A stretch of 64,000 nucleotides of DNA, taken from contig CAZTBP010000009.1 in the NCBI GenBank assembly GCA_964612145.1, positions 1 to 64,000 of the forward strand. Direction: 5' to 3'. The DNA is from JAGNLV01 sp964612145. GTDB lineage: Bacteria; Zixibacteria; MSB-5A5; GN15; FEB-12. A program made the position numbers and the translations under genes. The first letter of the stretch is position 1; each line of letters begins with the position of its first letter. Shown piece by piece: positions 1 through 9,300 of the stretch. The notes under the pieces were generated by a model. That model worked only from the letters and a program-made list of their open reading frames with translations, had not been told where the DNA came from and searched no databases.

Positions 1-148
1 TCCTCAAAATACGAGCGGCATTCCCCGGAAATACCGGATGAACCAAAAAAAAGCGCTTGGCAAAACCGATACGCATTATTATTGTATAAGCCACCGGTCG
101 CGGAAATACGGCCAGCCGGCCGCGCCGTGGCCGAAGACAAGATTTGAC

Positions 149-221
149 GGGGCAGTAGCTCAGTTGGGAGAGCGCAACGTTCGCAACGTTGAGGTCGTCG
201 GTTCGATCCCGATCTGCTCCA
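149..221 (+). tRNA. tRNA-Ala (anticodon CGC)
   Basis: The stretch folds as a complete cloverleaf of 73 nt. The 7-bp acceptor stem GGGGCAG/CTGCTCC contains the G3:U70 wobble pair, the identity element of alanine tRNA. The D arm is GCTC/GAGC, the anticodon stem CAACG/CGTTG encloses loop TTCGCAA (anticodon CGC, reads GCG), and the T arm GTCGG/CCGAT has loop TTCGATC. The discriminator base is A. The 3' CCA is not encoded, so it must be added after transcription. Confidence 0.96.
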
Positions 222-252
222 TAAGTTTACAGTCCGTATGGACCTGGCAACG

Positions 253-276
253 CGGCCTCCCCACCCCGGGAGGCCG
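253..276 (+). terminator. Rho-independent terminator after the tRNA
   Basis: A 9-bp perfect GC-rich stem (253-261 with 268-276) closes a 6-nt loop and is followed by TTATTGT. It lies between the tRNA and the SRP RNA and probably separates their transcripts. Confidence 0.65.
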
Positions 277-302
277 TTATTGTCCGGGTCGGTACGGGAC
301 GT

Positions 303-577
303 CCGGCTATGTGCTAGGCGGGGAGTTAGCGGTGCCCTGTAACCCGGAATCCGCTATACCGGGGCTGAATTCCCACCTGCGGGTGCAGTGACCACACCTC
401 ACCGGCAGGTAAGTAGTGTTGAAGGCTGGGTCCCGTACAACAGAAGCCTATAAACCCGGTCAGGACCGGAAGGTAGCAGCCGTAAGTAGATACTTCTGTG
501 TGTTGCGGGGACGCCCGGCTGGAGCCGGCTGCCTGAAGGGTTGTGTGGAAGCGGCTCAAGGGTGGGTGCACAGAAAA
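303..577 (+). ncRNA. ffs: Large bacterial SRP RNA (with Alu domain)
   Basis: The S-domain signature GGTCAGGACCGGAAGGTAGCAGCC (458-481) is the Ffh-binding helix 8 with its GGAA tetraloop. Upstream, GTGCTAGGCGGGGAGTTAGCGGTGCCCTGTAA (311-342) resembles the Alu-domain 5' part of the Bacillus 6S/scRNA-type SRP RNA. The ends pair (TGTGC near 310 with GCACA near 568). A long helix 5 is visible, for example CAGAAG at 441 with CTTCTG near 500. The length of about 270 nt fits the large class, not the 114-nt E. coli 4.5S RNA. The RNA is the scaffold of the signal recognition particle. The ends are placed from pairing and are accurate to about 10 nt. Confidence 0.93.
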
Positions 578-581
578 CATG

Positions 582-609
582 GGGCCCGTCGGGAAACACC
601 GGCGGGCCC
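582..609 (+). terminator. Terminator of the SRP RNA
   Basis: An 11-bp stem (582-592 with 599-609, one G:U pair) encloses loop GAAACA and is followed by TTGTTGT. It sits directly after the SRP RNA 3' end. Confidence 0.8.
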
Positions 610-707
610 TTGTTGTAACGGTTGCAACGATGCGAAACCCGGACGGCGTATAATCGTAGAATAACAGGACTAAACGATCTACAACATGAACTCAGGATGA
701 GGTTGCG

Positions 708-2582
708 ATGCACCACACAAGATTGATCACTACGTTTGCTTTGCTGCTGGCGCTTTTGTTTATGGCCGGGGCAGTCAGTGCCGAGAAGATCAAAGTCAAA
801 AAGCTCGATGACCTTCCGCGGCATACCTACATGGTCGAGGTGAAGGCGGCGGATTTTGTATACGATGATGAGGCCATCGTGAAACTGGCCGCGGCAGTGA
901 AAAAGGACCTGCTGGCCGATCTGGAGAAATACGATATCGCCGACCAGAACACGGTCCAGGAATACTACAGCAACCTGGCCACGATCGCGATGCTACAGGG
1001 AGATTTTGAGGGCTACGAGAATTGGGTAGGCAAGGTGAAGGAGCTCGAAGGAAAGGAAGCGAAAGAGCTGACGACGGGTATGACCGGCATGGCGTATATC
1101 GCGGCCTCCAATACGCCCGAAGGGAACCGTGAGGAAGTATTCCGGAAGGCGTACGAGGCACAGGTCACGGACCTTCCATACGACGTAGTCGAGGCGCAGC
1201 TCAAGCAGGCGAAGGGGATGTCGGAGATGATTTCGGCTAATCTGATCGTAGGCTTGATGGAATCGAAACTTCAGCCGATGCTCGACGAGAGCGGCGGTGA
1301 GATTTCCAAGGATGTGGCGCTCTCGATGCTCGGCACGGCCAACACGGTGCACACATTGCTGCCGTACAAGGAGCAGGTAACGGCGGTGCTGACGGCGTAT
1401 CTCGACGCGCATTCGGTTGAAAAGGAAGATATCTGGGCTGAGCGTGAGGTTGTTTTTGACGGCGACGAGGGCGGTCAGCCGGTCGTGGTGACGATCTGGG
1501 ATTCCGGTCTGGACTGCATGATCGACGGCACTAAGGACCGTCTGTGGGTCAACGAGGATGAAGTTGCGGATAACGGCAAGGACGATGACAACAACGGGTA
1601 TGTCGATGATGTCCACGGGGTGGCGTACACACTCCATTCGGACAAGACGACAGACCTGTTGTATCCGATCGGAGATGTTGCATCGGAACGACCGCGGCTC
1701 CAGCGCCAGATGAAGGGGCTGGTCGATATCAGCATGAGTGTTGATAGTGACGAGGCGAGCGAAGTTAAGAAAATGCTTGGTTCGCTGCCGCAGGACCAGG
1801 CCAAGCCGTTCATTGAAGAGATTTCCAAGTACGGCAACTATTGTCACGGGACACACGTGGCCGGGATTGCGATGGAAGGAAACCCGTATATTCGGGTGAT
1901 GGCCTCGCGGCTTACGTTCGGTCATGAGTTGATTCCGGAGGAACCGACGATTGAACAGGCGCGCAAGGACAGTGCGGCGACGGTTGAGGTCGTAAATTAC
2001 TACAAAACCAACGGGGTTCGCGTGGTGAATATGAGCTGGGGTGGTTCGCTGGCCGGTGTGGAAAGTGCACTGGAGCAGAACAACGCCGGCGGTACGCCCG
2101 AAGAGCGCAAGGAACTGGTGCGGCAGATTTTCCAGATCAGCCGGGATGCGCTGTTTGAGTCGATGAAAAACACGCCGGAGATCCTGTACGTGACCTCGGC
2201 GGGCAACGACGATAACGACGTGAAGTTCGAGGAATATATTCCGAGCGGGTTTGATCTGGACAATATTATCGTAGTCGGTGCGGTTGACCAGGCAGGCGAC
2301 GAGACCGGTTTCACCAGTTTCGGCAATGTCGACTGCTATGCGAATGGTTACGAGGTTGAGAGTTACGTGCCGGGCGGCGACCGGATGCCACTGTCGGGGA
2401 CCTCGCAGGCCTCGCCGCAGGTGGTGAATCTGGCAGCGAAGATCCTTGCGGTCAAGCCGGGGTTGAGTCCGACGGAAGTGAAGGATCTTATACTTAAGGG
2501 TTGTGATGAACGCCAGGTGGGCGACAAGACAGTGCGTTTGATCAACCCGGAAAAGACGATAGAACTGCTGATGCAGTCGTGA
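708..2582 (+). CDS. Secreted subtilisin-like serine protease (S8 family)
   Basis: This 624-residue exported endopeptidase has a complete catalytic triad: Asp265 in WDSG, His380 in CHGTHVAG and Ser566 in SGTSQASP. The oxyanion Asn500 lies in SAGND. A Sec signal peptide occupies residues 1 to about 24 (hydrophobic core LLLALLFMAG, cleavage after VSA). Residues 25-240 form a charged, mostly helical N-terminal region that I cannot assign; it may be a propeptide or inhibitor-like prodomain. The Asp-His spacing (115 residues) is longer than in classical subtilisins. It contains an acidic DDDNNGYVDD segment that looks like a calcium loop, plus an insertion of about 60 residues. The ATG is preceded by AGGATGAGG. 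No C-terminal anchor or dockerin is visible. The gene ends at its own terminator and appears monocistronic. Confidence 0.93.
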   Translation: MHHTRLITTFALLLALLFMAGAVSAEKIKVKKLDDLPRHTYMVEVKAADFVYDDEAIVKLAAAVKKDLLADLEKYDIADQNTVQEYYSNLATIAMLQGDFEGYENWVGKVKELEGKEAKELTTGMTGMAYIAASNTPEGNREEVFRKAYEAQVTDLPYDVVEAQLKQAKGMSEMISANLIVGLMESKLQPMLDESGGEISKDVALSMLGTANTVHTLLPYKEQVTAVLTAYLDAHSVEKEDIWAEREVVFDGDEGGQPVVVTIWDSGLDCMIDGTKDRLWVNEDEVADNGKDDDNNGYVDDVHGVAYTLHSDKTTDLLYPIGDVASERPRLQRQMKGLVDISMSVDSDEASEVKKMLGSLPQDQAKPFIEEISKYGNYCHGTHVAGIAMEGNPYIRVMASRLTFGHELIPEEPTIEQARKDSAATVEVVNYYKTNGVRVVNMSWGGSLAGVESALEQNNAGGTPEERKELVRQIFQISRDALFESMKNTPEILYVTSAGNDDNDVKFEEYIPSGFDLDNIIVVGAVDQAGDETGFTSFGNVDCYANGYEVESYVPGGDRMPLSGTSQASPQVVNLAAKILAVKPGLSPTEVKDLILKGCDERQVGDKTVRLINPEKTIELLMQS

Positions 2583-2612
2583 GATGTAGACGCAAGAATA
2601 GTTTGCAAGGAG

Positions 2613-2634
2613 CCGTCGGGTGATTCGCCCGGCG
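2613..2634 (+). terminator. Terminator after the subtilase
   Basis: An 8-bp stem, CCGTCGGG with CCCGGCGG (one G:U), is followed by TTTCTTTTTTT. It lies between convergent genes. The reverse strand lacks a good T-run, so it mainly serves the plus strand. Confidence 0.8.
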
Positions 2635-2649
2635 GTTTCTTTTTTTGGG

Positions 2650-3606
2650 TTATTTACCTACGGCCAGAGCGATCAGGGCGGCGATAGATTCCACAAGCAG
2701 CGACCAGAGGCGGGCGAGGATGGCAACGGCGGGAGCGATGGGGCCGATAAAGGGAGTCAGCAGCACGGTCATGATGAACTCACGGGGTCCGAGGCCGCTG
2801 GGGGCAAACAGGGCAAGGTAGCCGATCTGGTAGGCGCCGTTAAAGGCGCCGATGGCGGCAATCAGGGGAAACGACACGGTCCCGCTGACACTGCGGAGGA
2901 AGCACCAGAAGGCGACGCCGTAGAAAGTCCAGGCGGCGATATAGCCGAGGTACAGCAGGAGGGCCTCGCGGCGGCTCATACGAAAAGCGAGGTCGCCCTT
3001 GTTGAATCGTTTGACGAGTCTGTCGCCAAGGACGAACAGCTTGTTGGGGAAGAGGATGATGCCGGCTGAAAGGAGAACCATCGCAATAAGGAAAGTGTAG
3101 ATCAGGGTGATCGGGAAGTCGGCGGCGACAGTGTCCAGCAGGATCGGTTCCAGCCAGAGGGTGGCGGCAAAGACTAAAAAGGAGGCGGGGATGGCAAAGA
3201 GCTGCACGGCGACAAACGAGGCGGTGGCGTGGGCCGCGGGGATGTCTTTTCGTTTGGCGAGATAGAGGATGCCGAAGAGCTGCCAGACTTTGCCGGGGAC
3301 ATACCGTCCGAGATTGGAGAGGTAGAAAATTCGGAATGATTCGGCCAGGTTGAGGTGGTGGTTAAAGCCCCGGATGATGCGCTGCCACAGAGCCGCGAGG
3401 ATGCCGAAAGTGACGAGGGTGATCAATACCGACACCACAAGATAGCTCCACTGGACCTGCCAGTCATGGGCCTCGATGGCGGGCCACCTGGCGGCGACCT
3501 GGCGGTAGACAAAGTAGATGACAATCGCAGTCAGGATGAGCTTGATGGCTCGGCTGACATGTCGGTTAATAGCCACGGTTCGGTCTCTCTCGTTACGTTC
3601 AGTCAA
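2650..3606 (-). CDS. Lysylphosphatidylglycerol synthase TM-domain / flippase-like membrane protein
   Basis: A 318-residue polytopic inner-membrane protein with about eight hydrophobic segments. The motif LGRYVPGKVWQ (residues about 113-123) is typical of the LPG_synthase_TM family (PF03706, formerly UPF0104), as is the late APSGLGPREF motif. Relatives either form the flippase half of MprF or stand alone next to glycolipid and glycan genes. No aminoacyl-transferase domain is attached, so lysyl-PG synthesis is not supported; a lipid-linked transport role is only inferred. The gene is alone on the minus strand and convergent with the subtilase. Confidence 0.8.
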   Translation of the reverse strand: MTERNERDRTVAINRHVSRAIKLILTAIVIYFVYRQVAARWPAIEAHDWQVQWSYLVVSVLITLVTFGILAALWQRIIRGFNHHLNLAESFRIFYLSNLGRYVPGKVWQLFGILYLAKRKDIPAAHATASFVAVQLFAIPASFLVFAATLWLEPILLDTVAADFPITLIYTFLIAMVLLSAGIILFPNKLFVLGDRLVKRFNKGDLAFRMSRREALLLYLGYIAAWTFYGVAFWCFLRSVSGTVSFPLIAAIGAFNGAYQIGYLALFAPSGLGPREFIMTVLLTPFIGPIAPAVAILARLWSLLVESIAALIALAVGK

Positions 3607-3822
3607 AGCTCGGGTCTATCGGTCGTCAGCTGCTTAATGGAAAGTCGAGTGGTCGCGGTTATCAAGATTTAATAACGGTGGGCGGAGAGTAACTAAGGAT
3701 TCTGTATTCCGATCAGCCGTGTCTGTGCTGGTGCCCGCCCCCTTTCTTGTTGATGGCTCGGTACCAAGAAGATCAAGCGTGTATTGTGCCGGAGATGATT
3801 AGTGGACTGCCCGGGAGAATAT

Positions 3823-4071
3823 ATGAAGTCACGCCATTTGATACTTGCAGCTTGTTTGCTTCCGTCGCTGGTGAGTTGTGAGAGTCGGAAAGTTGAGACT
3901 ATCGGCCCGGAGTCGCAGCCGACTTTCGGTCCATCGGTTGCTCTGGTTGGGCCGCTGGAGGGGGATACGCTTCGTTCGCTGACCGGGCTTGACGGGTTCC
4001 TGGGGAAGGAGGTGGGTGTGGACCCGTCCGACGCGGCATGGGATGACGCCGACGCCCCGATCCAGAACTGA
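3823..4071 (+). CDS. Small putative lipoprotein
   Basis: An 82-residue product starting at the ATG at 3823, preceded by GGGAGA. It begins MKSRHLILAACLLPSLVSC, a short lipoprotein signal with lipobox LVSC, so the mature protein would start at Cys19 and be membrane anchored. The remaining 63 residues are acidic and poor in structure, with no recognised domain. An in-frame upstream start at 3802 exists but would bury the signal peptide. The gene is convergent with the MBL-fold gene. Function unknown. Confidence 0.6.
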   Translation: MKSRHLILAACLLPSLVSCESRKVETIGPESQPTFGPSVALVGPLEGDTLRSLTGLDGFLGKEVGVDPSDAAWDDADAPIQN

Positions 4072-4074
4072 CTA

Positions 4075-4803
4075 TCAGCGCTTCGCGCCGTGAACGAGCA
4101 CGAAGTCTCTGGCAAGTGAGCCGACCTCGCGAGCCAGTTTCTCGGAGAGGTGGACCTGCGACAGGACTGCATCGGGAACGTCGTGGTGCTCGTTGAAGGT
4201 GGATTCGATGACGGCGAAGTCGGTATCGCGAACGAGGTTCTTCAGTTCGTCGCACAAACCGGTATCGCCGCTGATGGCGACGGACTCATCGCCGGAGGAA
4301 AAGCGGTAGCCCATGGCCGGGATTCGCTCGAGGATGGCGCCGTCGAAAGTACTGCCGGCATGGACCAGGAGAAAACTCTCAATACGAATACTGCCGATTT
4401 CAAGGATCTCTCGGGGATGGAGTTCGCCGAGGGGGATTTCAAAGGGAATGCTGTCCGGGTAGCAACGCCGGAAATTGTGTACAGCGGCGAAGGCCTCGGT
4501 GCACATTTCCGGGGCGTAGATCGGGAGCGGACGGGGGCGGCCGATCATGCGCATAAAGCCGAGAATCGAATGCAGTCCGCCCATGTGGTCGAAGTGACCG
4601 TGCGTGAAGAAGACGGCGTCGATGGTTTCGAGGCGGATGTCGGCGGTAAGGAGGTCGCGCAGGCAGCCGTCGCCGCAGTCGACCAGCAGGGTGGTGTCGG
4701 CGGTTCTCACGAGGGTGTTGGTGGCGACTCCAGCGCGAGAGTAGAGAACGTCCACGCTGAAAGTCCGGCCCTGCCAACAGTAGGTTTCGACAGTTGACGA
4801 CAT
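4075..4803 (-). CDS. MBL-fold metal-dependent hydrolase (RNase Z-like)
   Basis: A 242-residue metallo-beta-lactamase-fold protein. Metal-binding residues are seen in THGHFDHMGG (HxHxDH), in the central LLVHAG histidine, in SGDTG (Asp) and in the C-terminal VHGAKR histidine. The arrangement is that of the RNase Z / arylsulfatase-like branch and lacks a C-terminal RNA-binding extension. Relatives act on tRNA 3' ends, cyclic nucleotides or small esters, and the substrate here is not evident. The start is set at 4803 because GGGAG lies 6-7 nt upstream; the longer reading to 4851 adds a basic segment without a ribosome site. Confidence 0.82.
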   Translation of the reverse strand: MSSTVETYCWQGRTFSVDVLYSRAGVATNTLVRTADTTLLVDCGDGCLRDLLTADIRLETIDAVFFTHGHFDHMGGLHSILGFMRMIGRPRPLPIYAPEMCTEAFAAVHNFRRCYPDSIPFEIPLGELHPREILEIGSIRIESFLLVHAGSTFDGAILERIPAMGYRFSSGDESVAISGDTGLCDELKNLVRDTDFAVIESTFNEHHDVPDAVLSQVHLSEKLAREVGSLARDFVLVHGAKR

Positions 4804-4983
4804 TACGCTCTCCCTGCGATATGAGGAAGTTACCGCTTTTCTGAGTTGCAATGGACCCTGTCACCAGGTATGTGCTATGACAGCAATAATATCGCCGATT
4901 GGCCCACTTTTGACAAGTGTTGATTTAGACAAAATCAAGATAGATCGATTGACTTGATCGGGAGGGGAAAACACATTGTCTGA

Positions 4984-5877
4984 ATGCTGATCCGATTCCT
5001 GCTAATTCTGACTGTCTGTTTATGGGGCTGGTCGTTTGTGGCGACCAAGATCTGTCTGGAGTTTCTCACGCCGCTCCAGGTGATTGCGATGCGCTATGTA
5101 ATCGGGCTGCCGGTGATGTTTGCGGTGATTACGTTTAAGCGGCGGCCCCTGAAGATCGAGCGGGGGGATCGGTGGATGTTGCTGGCGGCGACAGCGGTAA
5201 TCACCCTTCATTTTCTCATTCAGGTGGCTGGGATGCAGTGGACCTCGGCGACCAACACGGGCTGGCTGATTTCGGTGACACCGCTGGTGATGGTGGTGTT
5301 GTCGTTTTTCTTTCTCGGGGAGCGGTTGACACTACGAGCGGTGGTGGGGGTCATTGTGGCGACAGTGGGCGTGTTGCTGCTGATTTCGAGAGGGGCGATT
5401 GGGAATCTGGACTGGTTAAAGAGTGTCGGTGACTGGCTGGTCTTTGCCTCGGCGCATACATGGGCGATTTTTACGATCATGACGCGGGATCTGTCGCGGA
5501 AATATCCGCCCCTCTCGATTACGTTTCTGATGCTGGTGATTTCAGCACTGGTAATTGTGCCGCTGGCGCTGATCACGACGGACATGGCGGCGCTGGGCGG
5601 GTTGTCATCGGAGGCGATCGTCGCGCTGCTTTTCCTGGGAGTGCCGGTGCAGGGGTTGGCGTTCTGGTTCTGGCAGGAGGGTGTGGCAAAACTGGGGGCG
5701 TCTCGGGCGGGGATTTTTCTCTATCTTGAGCCGCTGGCGACCACGGGGCTGGCCGTGCCGTATCTCGGAGAGAGTTTTGGGCTGTTTGCAGCATTTGGCG
5801 GGGCGCTGGTGCTGGTCGGGGTTTATCTGGCCGCGCGGCGGCGGCGGGCGATCCGTCAGGCGCCGACCAAGCAGTAA
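4984..5877 (+). CDS. EamA/DMT-superfamily transporter
   Basis: A 297-residue inner-membrane protein with about ten hydrophobic helices arranged as two EamA repeats. Repeat 1 contains WGWSFVATK and repeat 2 contains YLEPLATTGLAVPYLGE, a typical PxxA..G..LGE signature. The family exports or imports small metabolites such as amino acids; the substrate cannot be read from sequence. An in-frame TGA directly precedes the ATG and fixes the earliest start; GGGAGGGG lies 16 nt upstream, farther than ideal. A second EamA gene lies at 62.5 kb but the two are not close copies. Confidence 0.88.
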   Translation: MLIRFLLILTVCLWGWSFVATKICLEFLTPLQVIAMRYVIGLPVMFAVITFKRRPLKIERGDRWMLLAATAVITLHFLIQVAGMQWTSATNTGWLISVTPLVMVVLSFFFLGERLTLRAVVGVIVATVGVLLLISRGAIGNLDWLKSVGDWLVFASAHTWAIFTIMTRDLSRKYPPLSITFLMLVISALVIVPLALITTDMAALGGLSSEAIVALLFLGVPVQGLAFWFWQEGVAKLGASRAGIFLYLEPLATTGLAVPYLGESFGLFAAFGGALVLVGVYLAARRRRAIRQAPTKQ

Positions 5878-6028
5878 GGCGCGGGATTTTTGTGCATCGT
5901 GATTCAGTTCTGCCGAGGGGGCGATACCCTCTGGTTCTTATTAAGTCATTGTCTTACAGGTTCTTATGCATTGCGATTGGGTGGGCACACGGGTTGCAGG
6001 AAGGAAGGGTAAACTGTGAGGTGATATT

Positions 6029-6115
6029 GTGAAAAAGCTCATAATCTTTCTGATTATCTTCGCGATAGCGATGATCGTAGCGCCGAACGAGGCGTTTGGC
6101 GCGATGCTGTTTTAG
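6029..6115 (+). CDS. Putative 28-residue secreted or membrane peptide
   Basis: The GTG at 6029 is preceded by GTGAGGTGAT, a good Shine-Dalgarno at proper distance. The product starts VKKLIIFLIIFAIAMIVAP and continues NEAFGAMLF before TAG. It is almost entirely a signal-peptide-like helix (KK then 17 hydrophobic residues) with an AFG-A type cleavage site, leaving only four residues. It may be a single-pass membrane microprotein, a leader peptide or a decayed gene end. A terminator-like hairpin follows at 6245. Conservation is untested. Confidence 0.4.
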   Translation: MKKLIIFLIIFAIAMIVAPNEAFGAMLF

Positions 6116-6244
6116 CGGGCGCGCTATAATCGAAATGCGGCGCAGGATTAGCGGTGGGCTTTGGGGGGATGCTGCCCGGCGTCGCAGCCAACTCGATTCC
6201 AGTCACCGAATCGTCTAACAGCAAGTGTTCAAAACGGTTAACAT

Positions 6245-6270
6245 GGGCCGAGCCAGTATGGGTTCGGTCC
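6245..6270 (+). terminator. Terminator-like hairpin upstream of the M6 protease gene
   Basis: A 10-bp stem (6245-6254 with 6261-6270, two G:U pairs) with a 6-nt loop is followed by TTTTGTG. It probably ends the transcript of the small ORF, or acts as an attenuator in the protease leader. Confidence 0.6.
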
Positions 6271-6391
6271 TTTTGTGTGATTTGGAACGAGGGCCTTAGA
6301 GTAACTGTTTAAGGTGTGGTGAAACGCATTGACAAATGTGCGTGAGGGGGTATTTTGTATTGATAGCAAACAAGTTACAGGAGGAATACTA

Positions 6392-9300
6392 TTGTCTACG
6401 ATGGGGTCCCGCCGAAGTCTCACGTCTTCTTTCCTGATCCTGATCGCCGCCGCGATTTTTGTTCTCACCGCCGGTCAACCGGCCTTTGCGGTGTCGCTCG
6501 ATCCGGATCTTGTTGAACAGCTTAAATCCACCGGGCAATTAGACAGGATGGTTGATCGGATGAATGCCGCTCGCTCCAAGGGCGTCTGGGTGCCGAATCC
6601 GAGTATTGTATCCGGCAAGGATATGCAGGGGAAGGCATTGAGTTTTGATCCGAGTGTTCCGGATACGTTCAGGGTGCTCGTTATTCTCGTTGATTTTTCC
6701 GATAATCCGGCCTCGGGCGGTCTGATCTATGGCCAGCCGGCCGATTTTGAGCATCTGCTGTTCTCAGATGATGAGAACGATAATCACTATTCGATGGCCG
6801 AGTTCTATGTTGATAACTCCTACGGCAATTTTGTCATGGAAGGGTTGGTCGTCGGCTGGGTTCGTGCCCCGCAGACGTACGCCTATTACGTTGATGGTCA
6901 GAACGGATTCGGGTCGTACCCGCAAAACGCACAGAAGCTTGCCGAGGATGCGATCATTCTGGCCGATCCGGTTGTGGATTACTCGCAGTTCGATGGTGAC
7001 GGCAACGGCTGGATGGACGGTGTGTTTATTGTTCACGCCGGGCCGGGCGCAGAGCAGACCGGGAGTGATTTTCAGATCTGGTCACACAAATGGAGCCTGT
7101 CTTCGACGCTGAGCCTCGACGGCGTCAATGTGAACAGTTACACGGCTGAGCCGGAAGAAAACACGGCGTATGGTTTGACGACTATGGGTGTTTATGCGCA
7201 TGAGTATGGCCATTTTATCGGGCTGCCGGATTTGTACGATACTGATTATTCGTCGTCGGGTGTCGGCGACTGGTCGTTGATGGCCGGGGGAAGCTGGAAC
7301 AATGGCGGCAAAAATCCGGCGTATTTGGATGCCTGGTGCAAGAAGGATGTCGGCTTTTTGACGCCAACCAATATCGATGCTAATTCGATCAATGTCGATA
7401 TCCCGAGTTCAGCGCATAATCCGGTGGCGTTCCGGGTGTGGTCGAGTGGCGGCGTGGGTTCTCAGTATTTTCTTGTGGAGAACCGTCGAAAGACGGATCT
7501 CGACCTCGGGATCCCCGGCTCCGGTTTGCTGATCTACCATGTCGACGAGGCGATAGGGGGGAACTCGAATGAGAACCACCCGAAAGTGGCCGTGGAGCAG
7601 GCAGACGGATTGTTTAATCTGGAGAACAAGGACAATCAGGGTGACGGTGGGGATCTGTGGTCGACGCTAACCAAGACAAGTTTTGATGATCTCTCGATGC
7701 CGAGTTCCCGTACCTATTCGAACGGCACGACCGAGGTGGCGGTGTGGGAGATTTCCGCTCCGGATTCCGTGATGACCGCGAATTTTGATATCAGTTACTC
7801 ACGACCGCGATTCGAGCTTCTGTCGGGAGCGTTTTCCGATGCCACCCTGGGCAACGGTAACGGAGTTGCTGAGGCGGGGGAGACACTGACGTTTGAGTTC
7901 AATGTTCGCAATCTCTGGCTGACCGGTACGAACGTGACAGGTGTGCTGGAGGCGGACAACAACGATATTATTTTCGGCCAACCGTCATCGAATATCGGCA
8001 CCGTGGCCGGTGCCGGCGGGACCGCCGACAACAGCAGTGACCTGATAGAGTTCACGGTGCCGTCGGATTTTGTCCCGTGTATCGATTCATTTTATCTCAC
8101 GGTCTATTCCGATCAGTACGGGAGTGAGAAGGAGTTTGGTTTTGAGCTGCACATCGGTGAGCCGACAGTGTTGGTAGTCGATGACGATGGCGGCGATACC
8201 TGGAATCAGTCGGTTGAGGCGAGCCTGTTTAATCTGCGCACGCCATTCGATGTACTTGATAAGTCTGTTGAAGGGTCGCCAACCGGTCTCGAACTCAGTG
8301 CGTATGAAAGCGTAATCTGGCTAACCGGTGACTCCCGGACTGACGTGCTCTCGACCGATGACATTGCGGCGATGCAGTCGTTCCTCGACAGCGGTGGAAA
8401 CCTGTTTCTTAACGGCCAGGGAATTGTACGTGAACTGGACGGTGATGATCAGACGTTCCTGAACACGTATCTTCATGCCGATTACCTTGGTGATTACTTC
8501 TATCCGTTCCACTACGGCGTGGGCGGTACGGAAATTGGTGATGTAGCGAAGTACCGTTTTGACAACGGGACCAATCAGTCGGATCTCCAGCGAATGGCGC
8601 CGCTCAACGGCGGTGTAGCCGAGTACCTGATGCCGACCGACGCCTCGATGATCTCGTACGACGGATCGTACAAAGTAGTGCTGTCGAGTGTCGGGTTCGA
8701 AGGGATCTCGGATCAGTTTGTTGCGCAGGGCTGGGTGTCCAGCGACAGCGTGCTGGTGCGGATCCTGGAGTTCTTCCGCCCGGATACCGCCTCGCAGAAT
8801 CCGACGGTCGTCGCAACGGCTGTGGACGAACCGGAGCCGGTGACACATGTCGTGGATCATACGCCGACGTTTGCGTGGTCGTACGATGATACAACCGGTG
8901 CGACGCCCATCGAGTACCAGGTGCAGGTAGGAACCGGCAACCTGTGTTACAACTGGGACAATATGTGGTCGCCCCCGGTGTTCGCCGGTTCCGATACGAG
9001 TGTGGTGTACGACGGTCTGCCGCTGGAGGACGGACAGACGTATGTGTTCCGGGTGAGAGTAAATAACGGAACGACGTGGTCGGCCTGGCAGAACATGTCA
9101 TTTACGATGAACGGGATTGGGCTTCCGAGTCTGCTGGTGAAGCCGGTTGCGGATACGCTGGTGACGACGGCGACGCCCGTTCTCACGATCGGGAACTCGG
9201 TGGATCCCGACGGCGATACGCCAACCTATGAATTTGAAGTGTATGACGATGCCGGTCTGACGAGCCTGGTGACTTCGGCAACCGGCGTGGCGCAGGGCGG

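Larger units (their letters stand above)
5878..6391. other. Intergenic region with one small ORF and a hairpin
   Basis: This 514-nt gap holds the 28-codon ORF at 6029-6115 and a terminator-like hairpin at 6245-6270. A weaker GAGGG...CCCTC hairpin near 5917-5933 may end the EamA transcript. No riboswitch or RNA gene that I know is recognisable. Confidence 0.5.

Noticed and set aside
38..391. 117-codon ORF across the tRNA
   Set aside because: The segment AQLGERNVRNVEVVGSIPI is the typical false translation of a tRNA; it overlaps the tRNA, terminator and SRP RNA.
399..824. ORFs on both strands over the SRP RNA region
   Set aside because: The region is a structured RNA gene; the ORFs have no ribosome site and no protein character.
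4150..4797. 215-codon plus-strand ORF
   Set aside because: Antisense shadow of the MBL-fold gene, which has clear metal motifs.
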